Part shown: piece by piece, positions 8,999 to 17,723 of the stretch | Position numbering within the stretch: position 1 is the first letter of the stretch | Layout of the letters: every line of letters starts with the position of its first letter | DNA from: Sinorhizobium terangae | GTDB lineage: Bacteria > Pseudomonadota > Alphaproteobacteria > Rhizobiales > Rhizobiaceae | Direction: 5' to 3' | DNA length: 64,000 bases | Assembly: GCF_029714365.1 (NCBI RefSeq) | Contig: NZ_CP121659.1 | Location: 1,364,001 to 1,428,000, forward strand | Translations under genes and position numbers: made by a program | The notes under the pieces: model-generated | What the model was told of the DNA's origin: nothing | The model's database searches: none | What the model saw: only the letters and a program-made list of their open reading frames with translations

Positions 8999-9195
8999 TT
9001 GCCGGTCTTCGGGGCATATCCGCGTTGCCGCAAATGGCACTTGCGGCTACCGTGTCCTCAAAGCGCAAATGTCCGCGCCGCGAAGCGAATGCACTCGCGC
9101 CTTCTCGAACGCTATCGCTCCCGCGCCTCGCTCCGGTCGGCGCGGAGGCTTTTGGCCGGTCGGGGACTCCCGGAACCTGCCTGTGCCAACGATCC

Positions 9196-9777
9196 TTATT
9201 TGCTCGAGGCTGGATGAGGTATCATCTTCGGCGGCTCTTCCAGAAAAGTATAGGGTCCCTCAGGACACTTGACGTCCGGGTTCACCGGGTGGAACAGGCC
9301 GAGCGGGTTCGGCTTGAAGATCCACGCATGCAGGTCGTAATGGTGGAGCGCCGCCGGCAGCAGCGGTTCATGCCCCTCCATGGGTCCGTCGAAGGGATGC
9401 CCGAACAGTTCGGGATTCGGCTTGACGCCCGTGGCAAGCGGGATCAGCCATTCGACGGCAACGAGCTCGAGCTTGTCGCCAGTTGGCTCATACACCAGCA
9501 AAGTCGGCTTCATTGGATCCGGCTCCGGGCCGATCAGCGCGGGGTTCAGAAAGTGTACCCCCATCGTGCCCGTCGCGTACGAGACACATCCCAAGGTCGA
9601 GAAATAGCCGTCGCGCACGGCGACAACGGGATCCTTGTATTTCTCAAGTGCTGATTTCAGCTTCTCCAGCTCGGGCGGAAGTGGGTCATTTGCATTCACC
9701 AGCGGTGCAGATATGAAAGAAGCGCCCGCCGCGAGACCGACTGTTCGCAGCAAACGCAGTACCGAAGTCATACGCAT
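9196..9777 (-). CDS. Secreted hypothetical protein, 193 aa
   Basis: 193 residues with an N-terminal signal peptide (MRMTSVLRLLRTV, then a hydrophobic core, likely cleavage after LVNA near residue 29). The mature protein is proline-rich with a single cysteine pair (GCVSYA and VKCPEG) and a histidine-rich stretch (EGHEP, ALHHYDLHAW) that could bind metal. The ATG at 9777 is preferred over an earlier in-frame ATG because GGAGG lies nine bases before it and the signal peptide begins there. Neighbours are unrelated, so context does not help. I do not recognise the family; an exported protein is all that can be said. Confidence 0.75.
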   Translation of the reverse strand: MRMTSVLRLLRTVGLAAGASFISAPLVNANDPLPPELEKLKSALEKYKDPVVAVRDGYFSTLGCVSYATGTMGVHFLNPALIGPEPDPMKPTLLVYEPTGDKLELVAVEWLIPLATGVKPNPELFGHPFDGPMEGHEPLLPAALHHYDLHAWIFKPNPLGLFHPVNPDVKCPEGPYTFLEEPPKMIPHPASSK

Positions 9778-10572
9778 GGCTCGTCCTCCCTTGCTCAACT
9801 CGCGTCCCGCGAGGAGCATGGCCGGCATGATACAGCGGGCGGGCTCGCCGTGCTATTCGCGAAAGGGGATTAGGTCTTGAGCCTAGGGGATCGCGCGATC
9901 GGAACGGGCGAGGGCCGGATAGTGCGGCGCCGCGCGTCGGCAGAAACATATGGCAATCCGATTGCGACCTTTGGCGACATTGTGCCGGACTAAGGTCCCA
10001 TAGATCGAAGACGACGATACCCTAGGTTTTTGGGGGTTGTCGGCAATGCACCCACAAGAACCTAATTATTTTAGAAGCGATTTAGGGCGGGGACCTGTCC
10101 GATGAAGCACGGGCCCCGCCTGTTTCGGCGGTCGACGCGCCACGACCCAGCGCCATGCTATAACACAAGCTGTATGGCGCAAGCCCGGAGCGACTGACGG
10201 CAAGGACGCCACAAGCAACAAAAAGGCCGGGCGGACCCGACCTCTCGTCGTCACCCCATGCCGTTGCCAGTACATCCGTGGTCAACAGCACGGGGGACGT
10301 TCTGCAACTGAATGTACGCGTTGATTATGACAGTGGCAAGTCGGGGTTTCGACACCCTGACCGCTGCGCGCCTTCCTGCGACCTCCAAGAGGCGATCGGT
10401 TTTGTGGATCGTATTGGATCCCTTGCACCTGCCCCGGGCGCGTTCGCCGTCGCCAATGCTAGGCGTGCGGTCGGTTGCCACTCGCAAAATCGCCGACAGC
10501 CGAGCGTGCCGCCGTTCATCGGAGGTTCAGGCTCGGTGGCTCAAGCTGATACGCAGAGAGGAGGAGTTGACC
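9778..10572. other. Gene-poor 0.8-kb stretch with two strong hairpins
   Basis: No convincing gene is visible on either strand; the open frames here lack ribosome-binding sites and coding character. About 10014-10069 holds an imperfect hairpin (TAGGTT pairs with AACCTA, with a TTGGGGG/CCCACAA inner helix). About 10085-10119 holds a strong one (GCGGGG/CCCCGC enclosing CCTGT/ACGGG). The region could encode a structured RNA (separate entry). The last 250 bases probably hold the promoter of the gene at 10573. Confidence 0.5.
10010..10135 (+). ncRNA. Possible structured RNA or leader (two consecutive hairpins)
   Basis: Two strong stems lie about 15 bases apart (see the surrounding stretch). A bubble-containing first stem followed by a GC-rich terminal stem is what a small RNA with a terminator-like end would look like, but the trailing U-run is weak (CTGTTT) and no promoter is clear. 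The strand is assigned only because the GC stem with following Ts reads plus. The RNA class is not recognised. Confidence 0.25.
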
Positions 10573-10872
10573 ATGAAGAAGCTCTCATCCGTCCTCACCG
10601 CGGCAGTCCTGGCCGCGTCTTTCGCTCTACCGCTAAACGCGGCGCCGATCTTCGTGCCGAAACCCGACATCGTACAGGCTGGCCCTGTCGAACAGGTCAG
10701 GCACATGCGCTATCGTCATTGGCGCGCTGATCGCTACTGGCATCGGCGGTACGCATGGGGTGCCTGCCGCTACTATGGCCGGTGCTATCCTCGCCAATAC
10801 GGGTATTATGGCTATCCTGACTACTACCACTATCATCGGCGGTCTGGAGTCAGCATCTATTTTAACTTCTAG
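10573..10872 (+). CDS. Small secreted Tyr/Arg/His-rich protein
   Basis: 99 residues. A clear signal peptide (MKKLSSVLTAAVLAASFALPLNA, cleavage near residue 23) is followed by a mature part very rich in Tyr, Arg, His and Trp (for example YGRCYPRQYGYYGYPDYYHY). This composition recalls small periplasmic BA14K-like proteins of Rhizobiales, but no diagnostic motif is present. The start is supported by GAGAGGAGGAG eight bases upstream. Two cysteines are ten residues or fewer apart (ACRYYGRCY). It stands alone between the structured stretch and tRNA-Ser. The function is unknown; an envelope or outer-surface role is likely. Confidence 0.78.
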   Translation: MKKLSSVLTAAVLAASFALPLNAAPIFVPKPDIVQAGPVEQVRHMRYRHWRADRYWHRRYAWGACRYYGRCYPRQYGYYGYPDYYHYHRRSGVSIYFNF

Positions 10873-11041
10873 CCGACGGCACCTGCAGGATAGAGCGACG
10901 TCGCAACTGTTGCGACTGAAAGTGGCGAAACGATTCACCCTTCGACAAGATCGCTGCGCTCGAAGGGGCGCCGGGCCGTGTTGCCTTTGATGCCAGCCGT
11001 TTCTCGTGAGAAATCTTGAAAAAGCTATGATTTCAATGCGA

Positions 11042-11131
11042 TGGCGGAGGAGGTGGGATTCGAACCCACGGTACGCTTTCACGCACGCCGGTTTTCAAGA
11101 CCGGTGCCTTAAACCGCTCGGCCACTCCTCC
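11042..11131 (-). tRNA. tRNA-Ser(UGA)
   Basis: On the minus strand the 90-base gene has a 7-bp acceptor stem (GGAGGAG/CTCCTCC), an encoded CCA end, anticodon TGA in GGTCTTGAAAACC, a long variable arm typical of serine tRNAs, and the T-arm GGGTTCGAATCCC. It reads UCA/UCG-type serine codons. No integrase or duplicated 3' end is nearby, so it does not look like a used attachment site. Confidence 0.96.
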
Positions 11132-11208
11132 AGTCGATTGAAAAGACTGAGAAATACAAAGGCTGTTGATTTCCCGAAAACGGCAATTGCGACCGTTTTG
11201 CTACTCAA

Positions 11209-11388
11209 TCACTCGACGGCTGGCTTTTTAGCAGCTTTGATCGCCGCGTCAACGTGCTCCGACCCGACGTCGAGCCTCAACTGCTTTGCTGCCTGGGCAA
11301 GCTTGGCGGGATTTCTCGCGTCCCGCCAAGAGGCGCGAAGGCGGCGCGCGAAAGGTTCGCGGATCGATTTATACGATTTGTAAACCAT
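11209..11388 (-). CDS. Candidate small basic protein, 59 aa
   Basis: An open frame of 59 residues, MVYKSYKSIREPFARRLRAS then continuing to AAIKAAKKPAVE. It is strongly basic and alanine-rich with a lysine/alanine tail, a composition seen in small nucleic-acid-binding proteins. Codon use is GC3-rich like its neighbours. No good Shine-Dalgarno lies before the ATG at 11388, which lowers confidence. It sits between tRNA-Ser and the rlpA-like gene, divergent from the latter. The product is not recognised. Confidence 0.42.
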   Translation of the reverse strand: MVYKSYKSIREPFARRLRASWRDARNPAKLAQAAKQLRLDVGSEHVDAAIKAAKKPAVE

Positions 11389-11546
11389 AGCGGAAGATTT
11401 TTGCCGCGGTTCTGGGTTCCTGTTCGCAATTTTGCCGTCTTGCTGACATGATTAATCGACTGTCTCGTTTCGAGACGCCGAGCTTTCCGCGGGGGCTAGA
11501 GCGGAATGTTTTCGAAATACGGCTTTGCGAACGATATTGGGGACAG

Positions 11547-12587
11547 ATGATTTGTAGAAGAAATGCGGCACTTCTTTCGAGGGGGCTACGTGTTGCTGCG
11601 GTTCCGTTGCTTTGCGCGACGCTGGCAGCCTGTGGTTCGGCCTCGAACGTCAAGACAAGCAAGGCGCGGAGCAAGGAATACTTTGCTGAGTCTGTTTACG
11701 GCGTCAAAGCGAGCCCGCGGGTCGCGGACGGTCGGAACATTCCGAAGGGCGGCGGGCGCTACCAGGTTGGCAAGGCCTATCAGGTCAAGGGCAAGTGGTA
11801 CCAGCCGAAGGAGGATTTCGGCTACAACAAGGTTGGTGTCGCTTCCTGGTACGGCTCCGCCTTTCACGGGCGACTGACGGCGAACGGCGAAGTCTACGAC
11901 AAGTATCACTTGTCTGCCGCGCACCCGACGTTCCCGCTGCCGAGCTATGCCCGCGTCACCAATCTTGAAAATGGCACTTCGGTCATCGTTCGCGTGAACG
12001 ACCGCGGCCCGTACGAGTATGGCCGCATTATCGACGTCTCCTCGAAGACAGCCGACATGCTGGACATCAAGGGCAGGGGCAGTGCCAAGGTGCGCGTGCA
12101 ATATGTCGGTCGCGCGCCGCTCGAAGGCAACGACATGCCCTATCTGATGGCCTCATATGTCAGGAAGGGTGACCGCAGCCCCGGCGTGATGCCGGAAGGA
12201 CAGATCGCGACGGGGGTCATGGTTGCGTCGAACGAGCCGTTCCGCAACCAGGTGCCGGACCTCGCCCGCGTGCCGGTCCCTCAGCGGTCGATGCTGGATG
12301 CGGGCATTCCGGTGACGGCGCTGGCCGAGCCGGCGCCGCAGGTCGCCATGCCGTCCTCTTTCGGCGAATTTGTCGCACTCCCGGAGATCGGGCCGATTCC
12401 GAGAGAGCGGCCGGAGCTGATCCCGATGCCTGACGGGAACATGGCCTATGCCGCCGCCTATGTGGAAGTCCGCGTCAGCGACAAGGCTTCGCCATTCGAG
12501 GCGATCATGGTCGACACGAACCCACTGACGGCCGATTCCATCATCGCCTATGCTAAGCGCCAGAACAGGGACGGTGTTCCGCTCTAA
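11547..12587 (+). CDS. rlpA: RlpA-like septal ring lytic transglycosylase lipoprotein
   Basis: 346 residues. The lipoprotein signal ends in a LAAC lipobox (Cys29), and the double-psi beta-barrel RlpA domain spans about residues 95-190: GVASWYGSAFHGRLTANGE, then ARVTNLENG and VNDRGPY, which includes the conserved Asp of the family. RlpA proteins cleave naked glycan strands or bind them at division sites. The C-terminal half has no recognisable SPOR domain, unlike E. coli or Pseudomonas RlpA. The ATG at 11547 is preferred over 11448 because it starts the lipoprotein signal directly behind GGGGAC. It is followed closely by a DD-carboxypeptidase homologue, which suits a peptidoglycan role. Confidence 0.85.
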   Translation: MICRRNAALLSRGLRVAAVPLLCATLAACGSASNVKTSKARSKEYFAESVYGVKASPRVADGRNIPKGGGRYQVGKAYQVKGKWYQPKEDFGYNKVGVASWYGSAFHGRLTANGEVYDKYHLSAAHPTFPLPSYARVTNLENGTSVIVRVNDRGPYEYGRIIDVSSKTADMLDIKGRGSAKVRVQYVGRAPLEGNDMPYLMASYVRKGDRSPGVMPEGQIATGVMVASNEPFRNQVPDLARVPVPQRSMLDAGIPVTALAEPAPQVAMPSSFGEFVALPEIGPIPRERPELIPMPDGNMAYAAAYVEVRVSDKASPFEAIMVDTNPLTADSIIAYAKRQNRDGVPL

Positions 12588-12644
12588 CACTGGTTGAAGA
12601 GGCTTGCGCGCGCTGCTATGCCCATGAAGAAGCCGGAGTTTCTC

Positions 12645-13799
12645 ATGCGCATAAAGTTGCTCGCGGTCGTGGCCTTTCTTGCGGCGACCGTCTCGACAAA
12701 TGCGGTCGCGCAGACGCCCGCATTCGATACTAAGGCGAAGCAGATCTACCTCGTCGATGGGGAGACCGGCACAGTGCTCTTCGCGCGCGGCGAAGACGAA
12801 CCCGTGCCGCCGGCATCGCTTGCCAAGCTGATGGCGATGGAGGTGGTCTTCGAGGCACTGGACAAGGGCGAGCTAAGCCCGGAGACGACATACGAGGTCT
12901 CCGAACACGCTTGGCGGACGGGGGGCGCACCGTCCGGCACCTCCACGATGTTTGCCGCCATCAAGTCGAGGATCCGCGTTGCTGACCTCATTCAAGGCGC
13001 GACCGTACAACTGGCGAATGATGCCTGCATCATCCTCGCGGAGGGCATGACCGGCAGCGAGGCTGCCTTTGCCAAGCGCATGACGGCGCGGGCGCGCGAG
13101 CTCGGCATGCCCGTTGCGACCTTCAACAACGCCACCGGTCTTCCGGATCCTGCCAACAAGGTGACGATGCGGGAACTGGTGACGCTGGCGCGGCATCTGC
13201 GCGAAGCTCACCCGAACTTCTACCGGCTCTATTCCCAGCCCGAGTTCGAATGGAACAAAATCCTTCAACGCAATCGCAACCCGCTGATTGCCGCCAACGT
13301 CGGCGTCGATGGCCTCGCTACCGGATTTGCTGAAGGTTTCGGCTTCTCGGTCGCAGCATCGATGCAGCGCGGCGACCGTCGCGTTTATCTCGCGATGGGC
13401 GGGCTGGAAACCGACAAGGAACGCACGGAAGAAAGCCGCAAAGTGCTCGATTGGGCGATGACGGCTTTCGAGAAGCGGCGGATTTTTGCCGACGGAGAGA
13501 CCATCGGCGAAGCGAGCGTTTATGGCGGTGCGGCATCGCATGTTGCCCTTGTCGCGGGCGGGCCGATCGATGTACTTCTCCCGGCCAACAATGCTGAACG
13601 GCTGACCGCGCGCATCGTGTACAAGTGGCCGCTCAATGCGCCGGTCGCCGCCGGTCAAGAGGTCGGCGTCGTCAAACTCTGGAATGGCGAGCGGCTGCTG
13701 GTGGAAGTGCCGCTGAAGACCGGCAGCGCCGTCGAGGTTGGTACGCTGACCAGCCGCGCGGTCGACGCGCTTCAGGAGCTTCTCTTCTTCTGGCTCTAA
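12645..13799 (+). CDS. D-alanyl-D-alanine carboxypeptidase homologue with degenerate active site
   Basis: 384 residues with a signal peptide (MRIKLLAVVAFLAA, cleavage after AVA at 22) and the full length of a DacA/DacF peptidase, including the C-terminal beta domain (about 280-370). The SxxK motif is present (Ser58-Leu-Ala-Lys61). The SxN motif reads Leu123-Ala-Asn125 and the KTG motif reads Ala225-Thr-Gly227, at the correct spacings, so the second catalytic Ser and the third-motif Lys are missing. Activity may be lost or altered. The start at 12645 gives a clean signal peptide with GGAG upstream; earlier ATGs at 12594 and 12624 are possible. It lies 57 bases after the rlpA-like gene and is probably cotranscribed. 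Confidence 0.85.
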   Translation: MRIKLLAVVAFLAATVSTNAVAQTPAFDTKAKQIYLVDGETGTVLFARGEDEPVPPASLAKLMAMEVVFEALDKGELSPETTYEVSEHAWRTGGAPSGTSTMFAAIKSRIRVADLIQGATVQLANDACIILAEGMTGSEAAFAKRMTARARELGMPVATFNNATGLPDPANKVTMRELVTLARHLREAHPNFYRLYSQPEFEWNKILQRNRNPLIAANVGVDGLATGFAEGFGFSVAASMQRGDRRVYLAMGGLETDKERTEESRKVLDWAMTAFEKRRIFADGETIGEASVYGGAASHVALVAGGPIDVLLPANNAERLTARIVYKWPLNAPVAAGQEVGVVKLWNGERLLVEVPLKTGSAVEVGTLTSRAVDALQELLFFWL

Positions 13800-13855
13800 C
13801 AAATGCACGCGCGCCCGTTCCTTCCGGCGAACCAATCGGCTAAACAGGGCCGATA

Positions 13856-13950
13856 GCTACAGTGGCACGCGCCTCATCAGACGCGTAAAAGGACGCCGTA
13901 GCGCTTTGAATTGCTGCATGTTTCCTTAGATCGGCTACGATCAAGGAAAC
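13856..13950. repeat. Rhizobial palindromic intergenic repeat, copy 3 (tmk upstream region)
   Basis: Outer arms GCTAC/GTAGC (13856-13860 with 13898-13902) enclose an ACGCG...CGCGT palindrome. A second palindrome follows, GTTTCCTT/AAGGAAAC (13920-13927 with 13943-13950) with an ATCG/CGAT inner helix. It ends 21 bases before the tmk start, so the tmk transcript either begins within it or carries it as leader. Confidence 0.65.
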
Positions 13951-13971
13951 AGTGGGCCGATTTGGGAACGC

Positions 13972-14652
13972 ATGTCGCTGACGAAGGGTTTGTTTGTAAC
14001 GTTTGAGGGCGGGGAAGGGGCCGGCAAGTCGACCCAGATGCGCCTGCTCGCCGATTCGCTGCGGGCGCGTGGCTACGATGTGCTGACGACGCGGGAGCCT
14101 GGCGGCTCCGTTGGCGCAGAGGCGGTGCGCCACGTGCTACTCTCGGGGGCGGCTGAGTCTTTCGGCATTCGCATGGAGGCGATTCTTTTCGCGGCCGCGC
14201 GCAGCGACCACGTCGAAGAGGTGATCCGGCCGGCGCTCCAGAAGGGAACCATCGTCCTGTGCGATCGCTTCATGGATTCCGCGCGCGTCTACCAGGGCAT
14301 CACCGGCAATCTCGAGCCAGCCTTCGTGGAAACGCTCGAACGCGTGGCTATCAATGGTGTGACACCGGACCGAACAATCATTTTCGACCTGCCTGCCACC
14401 GTTGGGCTCGAACGCGCGCGTCGGCGCGCTGCCAGCGGCAGTCCCGATCGTTTCGAGAAGGAGCAGCTCGAAACGCACGAGAAACGGCGCGAGGCCTTCC
14501 TCGACATTGCAGAGGCTGACCCTCGGCGTTGTCGGGTCGTCGATGCCGCACGGCCGCCGGACGTCATAGCCGCCGAGGTGCGCGAGATCATGGAGGCGTT
14601 GCTGCAGGACGGTGACGAGCCACGGTCGGCAAACGCGGACGCTGCGTCATGA
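13972..14652 (+). CDS. tmk: Thymidylate kinase
   Basis: 226 residues. It phosphorylates dTMP to dTDP with ATP, an essential step in dTTP synthesis. The P-loop reads [11 protein letters not shown] (residues 11-20), followed by TTREPGG for dTMP binding, the DRF motif in [14 protein letters not shown] and a LID region [12 protein letters not shown] with several arginines. The ATG at 13972 follows GGGAAC and a 5' palindromic repeat. It overlaps holB by four bases (ATGA), the usual tmk-holB pair of bacteria that couples dTTP supply with replication clamp loading. Confidence 0.95.
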   Translation: MSLTKGLFVTFEGGEGAGKSTQMRLLADSLRARGYDVLTTREPGGSVGAEAVRHVLLSGAAESFGIRMEAILFAAARSDHVEEVIRPALQKGTIVLCDRFMDSARVYQGITGNLEPAFVETLERVAINGVTPDRTIIFDLPATVGLERARRRAASGSPDRFEKEQLETHEKRREAFLDIAEADPRRCRVVDAARPPDVIAAEVREIMEALLQDGDEPRSANADAAS

Positions 14653-15680
14653 CAATGGAACGTACCGGTGTGCTGGAAGGGGCCGTGGCCCCTGCCGAAA
14701 ACAGCAAGCTGTTCGGCCATCATCAGGCAGAGGAATTTCTGGCGCAGAGCTACAAGTCTGGCAAAGGCCATCATGCGATCCTCATCGAGGGACCGGAGGG
14801 CATCGGCAAGGCGACGCTTGCCTTTCGCTTCGCGAACCACATCCTGAACAATCCCGAGCCGGCGACTGCGCCCGATCAGCTCGCCGATCCGGATCCCGCT
14901 TCGATTATCACTCGGCAATTTGCTTCCGGCGCATCGCACAACCTGCTTCATCTCACCCGCCCTGTGGACGAGAAAACGGGTAGGGCAAAGGGAGCGATCA
15001 CTGTGGATGAAGTGCGCCGCGTCGGAAAGTTCTTCGGCCAGACGTCCGGCACGGGGAACTGGCGCATCGTTATCATCGACCCGGCGGACGATCTCAACCG
15101 TAATGCCGCCAATGCCATCCTCAAGATACTTGAGGAGCCGCCGCGCCGGTCGCTGTTCCTGGTGCTCACGCATGCGCCCGGAAAACTTCTGCCGACCATC
15201 CGCTCGCGCTGCCTTCCGCTGCGGCTGAAGCCGCTGGACCACGAGGCCATGCGCGAGGCGCTTGCCCATCTTGGCTTCGACACGGCGGGGCCGAATGTCG
15301 AGCGGATTCTCGCCGCGGCAAACGGCAGCGTTGCCGAAGCGCTAAAGCTCATCAATTACGGCGGCCTCGATATCGCGACCGCCTTCGAAGACATCCTCAC
15401 GGGGCAGGGACCTGCGGTGCGCCGGCAGATGCACAAGCTCGCGGATATTCTGGCGGCAAGGGATAGCGAAACCATATTCGATTTCTTCTCGTCCCTGCTA
15501 ACCGGGCGCCTCATGCAGCAGGCGCGGGAGGCGGCACTCTTGGGTGATATCGGCAGGGCTGAGCGCCTTGCGAGTCTCTCCAGTACTTTCGCGGAGCGCC
15601 TGACGGTGAGCGACGCCTATAATCTCGATCGAAAACAGACGATCCTGTCGCTGCTCGATGACCTCAGGGACGCTCTATAG
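14649..15680 (+). CDS. holB: DNA polymerase III subunit delta'
   Basis: 343 residues. This is the delta' stator subunit of the clamp loader: an AAA+ domain with a P-loop-like [13 protein letters not shown] (about residues 38-50), the sensor region [16 protein letters not shown] (about 155-170) and the arginine finger-type SRC motif in [11 protein letters not shown] helical collar domain follows. Translation is coupled to tmk by the four-base overlap. The 3' end overlaps the convergent MazG-like gene by six bases, so the two messages are complementary there. Confidence 0.9.
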   Translation: MTMERTGVLEGAVAPAENSKLFGHHQAEEFLAQSYKSGKGHHAILIEGPEGIGKATLAFRFANHILNNPEPATAPDQLADPDPASIITRQFASGASHNLLHLTRPVDEKTGRAKGAITVDEVRRVGKFFGQTSGTGNWRIVIIDPADDLNRNAANAILKILEEPPRRSLFLVLTHAPGKLLPTIRSRCLPLRLKPLDHEAMREALAHLGFDTAGPNVERILAAANGSVAEALKLINYGGLDIATAFEDILTGQGPAVRRQMHKLADILAARDSETIFDFFSSLLTGRLMQQAREAALLGDIGRAERLASLSSTFAERLTVSDAYNLDRKQTILSLLDDLRDAL

Positions 15681-15980
15681 ATCGGGAGCGAACCTCCATT
15701 TTCGCTCGATCGCGGCAGCCAGGTCTAAATCGTTGTGGTGGGCGAAAAGGAGTACATGGCCGAGGAGGTCCGCGGTTTCATCGGCGAGCGATTGGCCTAG
15801 TTCCTCCGGCGACATCGCACGGGTGCGGCCCCTGCCGCTTACCTTGTTCCAGGCCTGCGTCAGCTCACCTACCTCTTCCTGCAGTTTCAGGATGTACCAA
15901 TCCGGGTCGCGCACGATGCCATGTTCGACTGCATAAGCGGCCGAGGCCGCCTCGAACTGTCGCTTGAGCTTGCTGAGCAT
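15675..15980 (-). CDS. MazG-like nucleotide pyrophosphohydrolase
   Basis: 101 residues, all-alpha NTP-PPase. The metal-binding motif EEVGEL (about residues 35-40) and downstream DETADLLGHVLLF supply the acidic EExxE/ExxD ligands of MazG-type enzymes. The closest recalled relatives are phosphoribosyl-ATP pyrophosphohydrolase-like proteins of alphaproteobacteria. It probably removes non-canonical or damaged NTPs; histidine biosynthesis is less likely because no his gene is near. It is convergent with holB. The start at 15980 follows GAGGGGTGAC in the minus direction. Confidence 0.8.
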   Translation of the reverse strand: MLSKLKRQFEAASAAYAVEHGIVRDPDWYILKLQEEVGELTQAWNKVSGRGRTRAMSPEELGQSLADETADLLGHVLLFAHHNDLDLAAAIERKWRFAPDL

Positions 15981-16159
15981 GTCACCCCTCCATTTGTTTC
16001 TGTTTTGTTCCGGATCGTTGTTTGTGTCAATCCGATTTGCCGGTCGACTGCCGCTGCCATCGGCTGAGGGTGGGCTTTTTCTTGCCGCGGCGGTTTCCTA
16101 CGTGAAGGCGATGCGCTAATAGCTGCCTAGTCCAAGATCCGAGATATATCGAAGCCATC

Positions 16160-17710
16160 ATGAGAGATACTTCCCCCTTCTACATCACCACCGCGATTTC
16201 CTATCCGAACGGCCGGCCGCACATCGGCCACGCCTATGAGTTGATCGCGACGGATGCGATGGCGCGCTATCAGCGACTGGACGGGCGCGAGGTCTTCTTC
16301 CTCACGGGCACGGACGAGCACGGCCAGAAGATGCAGCAGACGGCGAAGAAGGAAGGCATTTCCGCGCAGGAGCTCGCCGACCGCAACTCGGCCGAATTCG
16401 AGAAGATGGCTGTGCTTCTCAACGCCTCCAACGACGACTTCATCCGTACCACCGAGAAGCGTCATCATGAGGCCTCGCAGGCGATCTGGATCCGCATGGG
16501 CGAGGCGGGCGATCTCTATAAGGATTCCTATGCCGGGTGGTACTCCGTCCGCGATGAGGCCTATTATCAGGAAAACGAGACGGAGCTGCGCAACGACGGC
16601 GTGCGCTATGGGCCGCAGGGGACGCCGGTCGAGTGGGTGGAGGAGGAGAGCTATTTCTTCCGCCTCTCCGCCTATCAGGAAAAGCTCCTCAAGCACTACG
16701 AAGAAAACCCGGAATTCATCGGGCCGGCCGAGCGGCGGAATGAGGTCATTTCGTTCGTCAAGTCCGGGCTGAAGGACCTCTCGGTTTCGCGCACGACCTT
16801 CGATTGGGGCATCAAGGTGCCGAACGATCCAGCCCACGTCATGTATGTCTGGGTGGACGCGCTGACGAACTACCTCACCGCCACAGGCTACCTGACCGAT
16901 CCGAACGGTCCGCGCGCAAAATTCTGGCCGGCGAATATCCATGTCATCGGCAAGGACATCATCCGCTTCCATGCCGTCTACTGGCCGGCCTTCCTGATGT
17001 CCGCCGGCCTGCCACTTCCGGAACGCGTCTTCGCCCATGGCTTCCTGCTCAACAAAGGCGAGAAGATGTCGAAGTCGCTCGGCAATGTCGTGGATCCGTT
17101 CAATCTGGTCGAACACTTCGGGCTTGACCAGATTCGCTATTTCTTCCTGCGCGAAGTCTCGTTCGGCCAGGACGGCAGCTACAGCGAGGAGGGGATCGCG
17201 ATCCGCATCAACTCCGATCTTGCCAACGGCATCGGCAACCTTGCCAGCCGTTCGCTGTCGATGATCGTGAAGAACTGCGACGGCCAAATCCCGGTTTGCG
17301 GGCCGCTCACGGACGAGGACAAGGCAATGTTGGCTTCTGCCGATGCCCTGCTCGAGACGACGCGCGAGGATATGGGCAAGCAGCTCATCCACCGCGCGCT
17401 CGCCGCAATCATCGCTGTCGTTTCCGAAACCGACCGCTATTTCGCGGGTCAGGAACCCTGGGCTCTGAAGAAGACGGACCCGGAGCGGATGGCAACGGTG
17501 CTTTACGTCACGGCCGAAGTAGTGCGGCAGATTGCGATCCTGCTGCAGCCTTTCATGCCGGAATCGGCAGGCAAGCTTCTCGACCTCGTGGCTGTACCGG
17601 CCGACAAGCGTGATTTTGCTCATCTGGGCGAACCCGGACGTCTCGTCTCCGGAACGCCGCTCGAGGCACCGAAGCCGGTCTTCCCGCGCTACGTGGCGCC
17701 GGAAGTATAA
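16160..17710 (+). CDS. metG: Methionyl-tRNA synthetase
   Basis: 516 residues, class Ia synthetase. The HIGH-type motif is [10 protein letters not shown] (about residue 14) and the KMSKS loop is GEKMSKSLG (about residue 300). The region between them lacks the four-cysteine zinc knuckle of E. coli MetG, as in the short MetG form, and there is no C-terminal tRNA-binding EMAP-like domain, consistent with the 516-residue length. It charges tRNA-Met for initiation and elongation. tatD follows 13 bases downstream, forming a metG-tatD-MBL operon common in alphaproteobacteria. Confidence 0.95.
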   Translation: MRDTSPFYITTAISYPNGRPHIGHAYELIATDAMARYQRLDGREVFFLTGTDEHGQKMQQTAKKEGISAQELADRNSAEFEKMAVLLNASNDDFIRTTEKRHHEASQAIWIRMGEAGDLYKDSYAGWYSVRDEAYYQENETELRNDGVRYGPQGTPVEWVEEESYFFRLSAYQEKLLKHYEENPEFIGPAERRNEVISFVKSGLKDLSVSRTTFDWGIKVPNDPAHVMYVWVDALTNYLTATGYLTDPNGPRAKFWPANIHVIGKDIIRFHAVYWPAFLMSAGLPLPERVFAHGFLLNKGEKMSKSLGNVVDPFNLVEHFGLDQIRYFFLREVSFGQDGSYSEEGIAIRINSDLANGIGNLASRSLSMIVKNCDGQIPVCGPLTDEDKAMLASADALLETTREDMGKQLIHRALAAIIAVVSETDRYFAGQEPWALKKTDPERMATVLYVTAEVVRQIAILLQPFMPESAGKLLDLVAVPADKRDFAHLGEPGRLVSGTPLEAPKPVFPRYVAPEV

Positions 17711-17723
17711 GCGGGTCAAACGA

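Noticed and set aside
10010..10135. 6S RNA
   Set aside because: A bubble-like stem suggested it, but length, flanking genes and the conserved central bubble sequence cannot be confirmed by eye.
11042..11131. tRNA-Ser as an integration site
   Set aside because: No integrase gene and no duplicated tRNA 3' end were found nearby.
13805..13855. Extra coding extension of the carboxypeptidase homologue
   Set aside because: The stop at 13797-13799 is clear and the following bases lead directly into the palindromic repeat.
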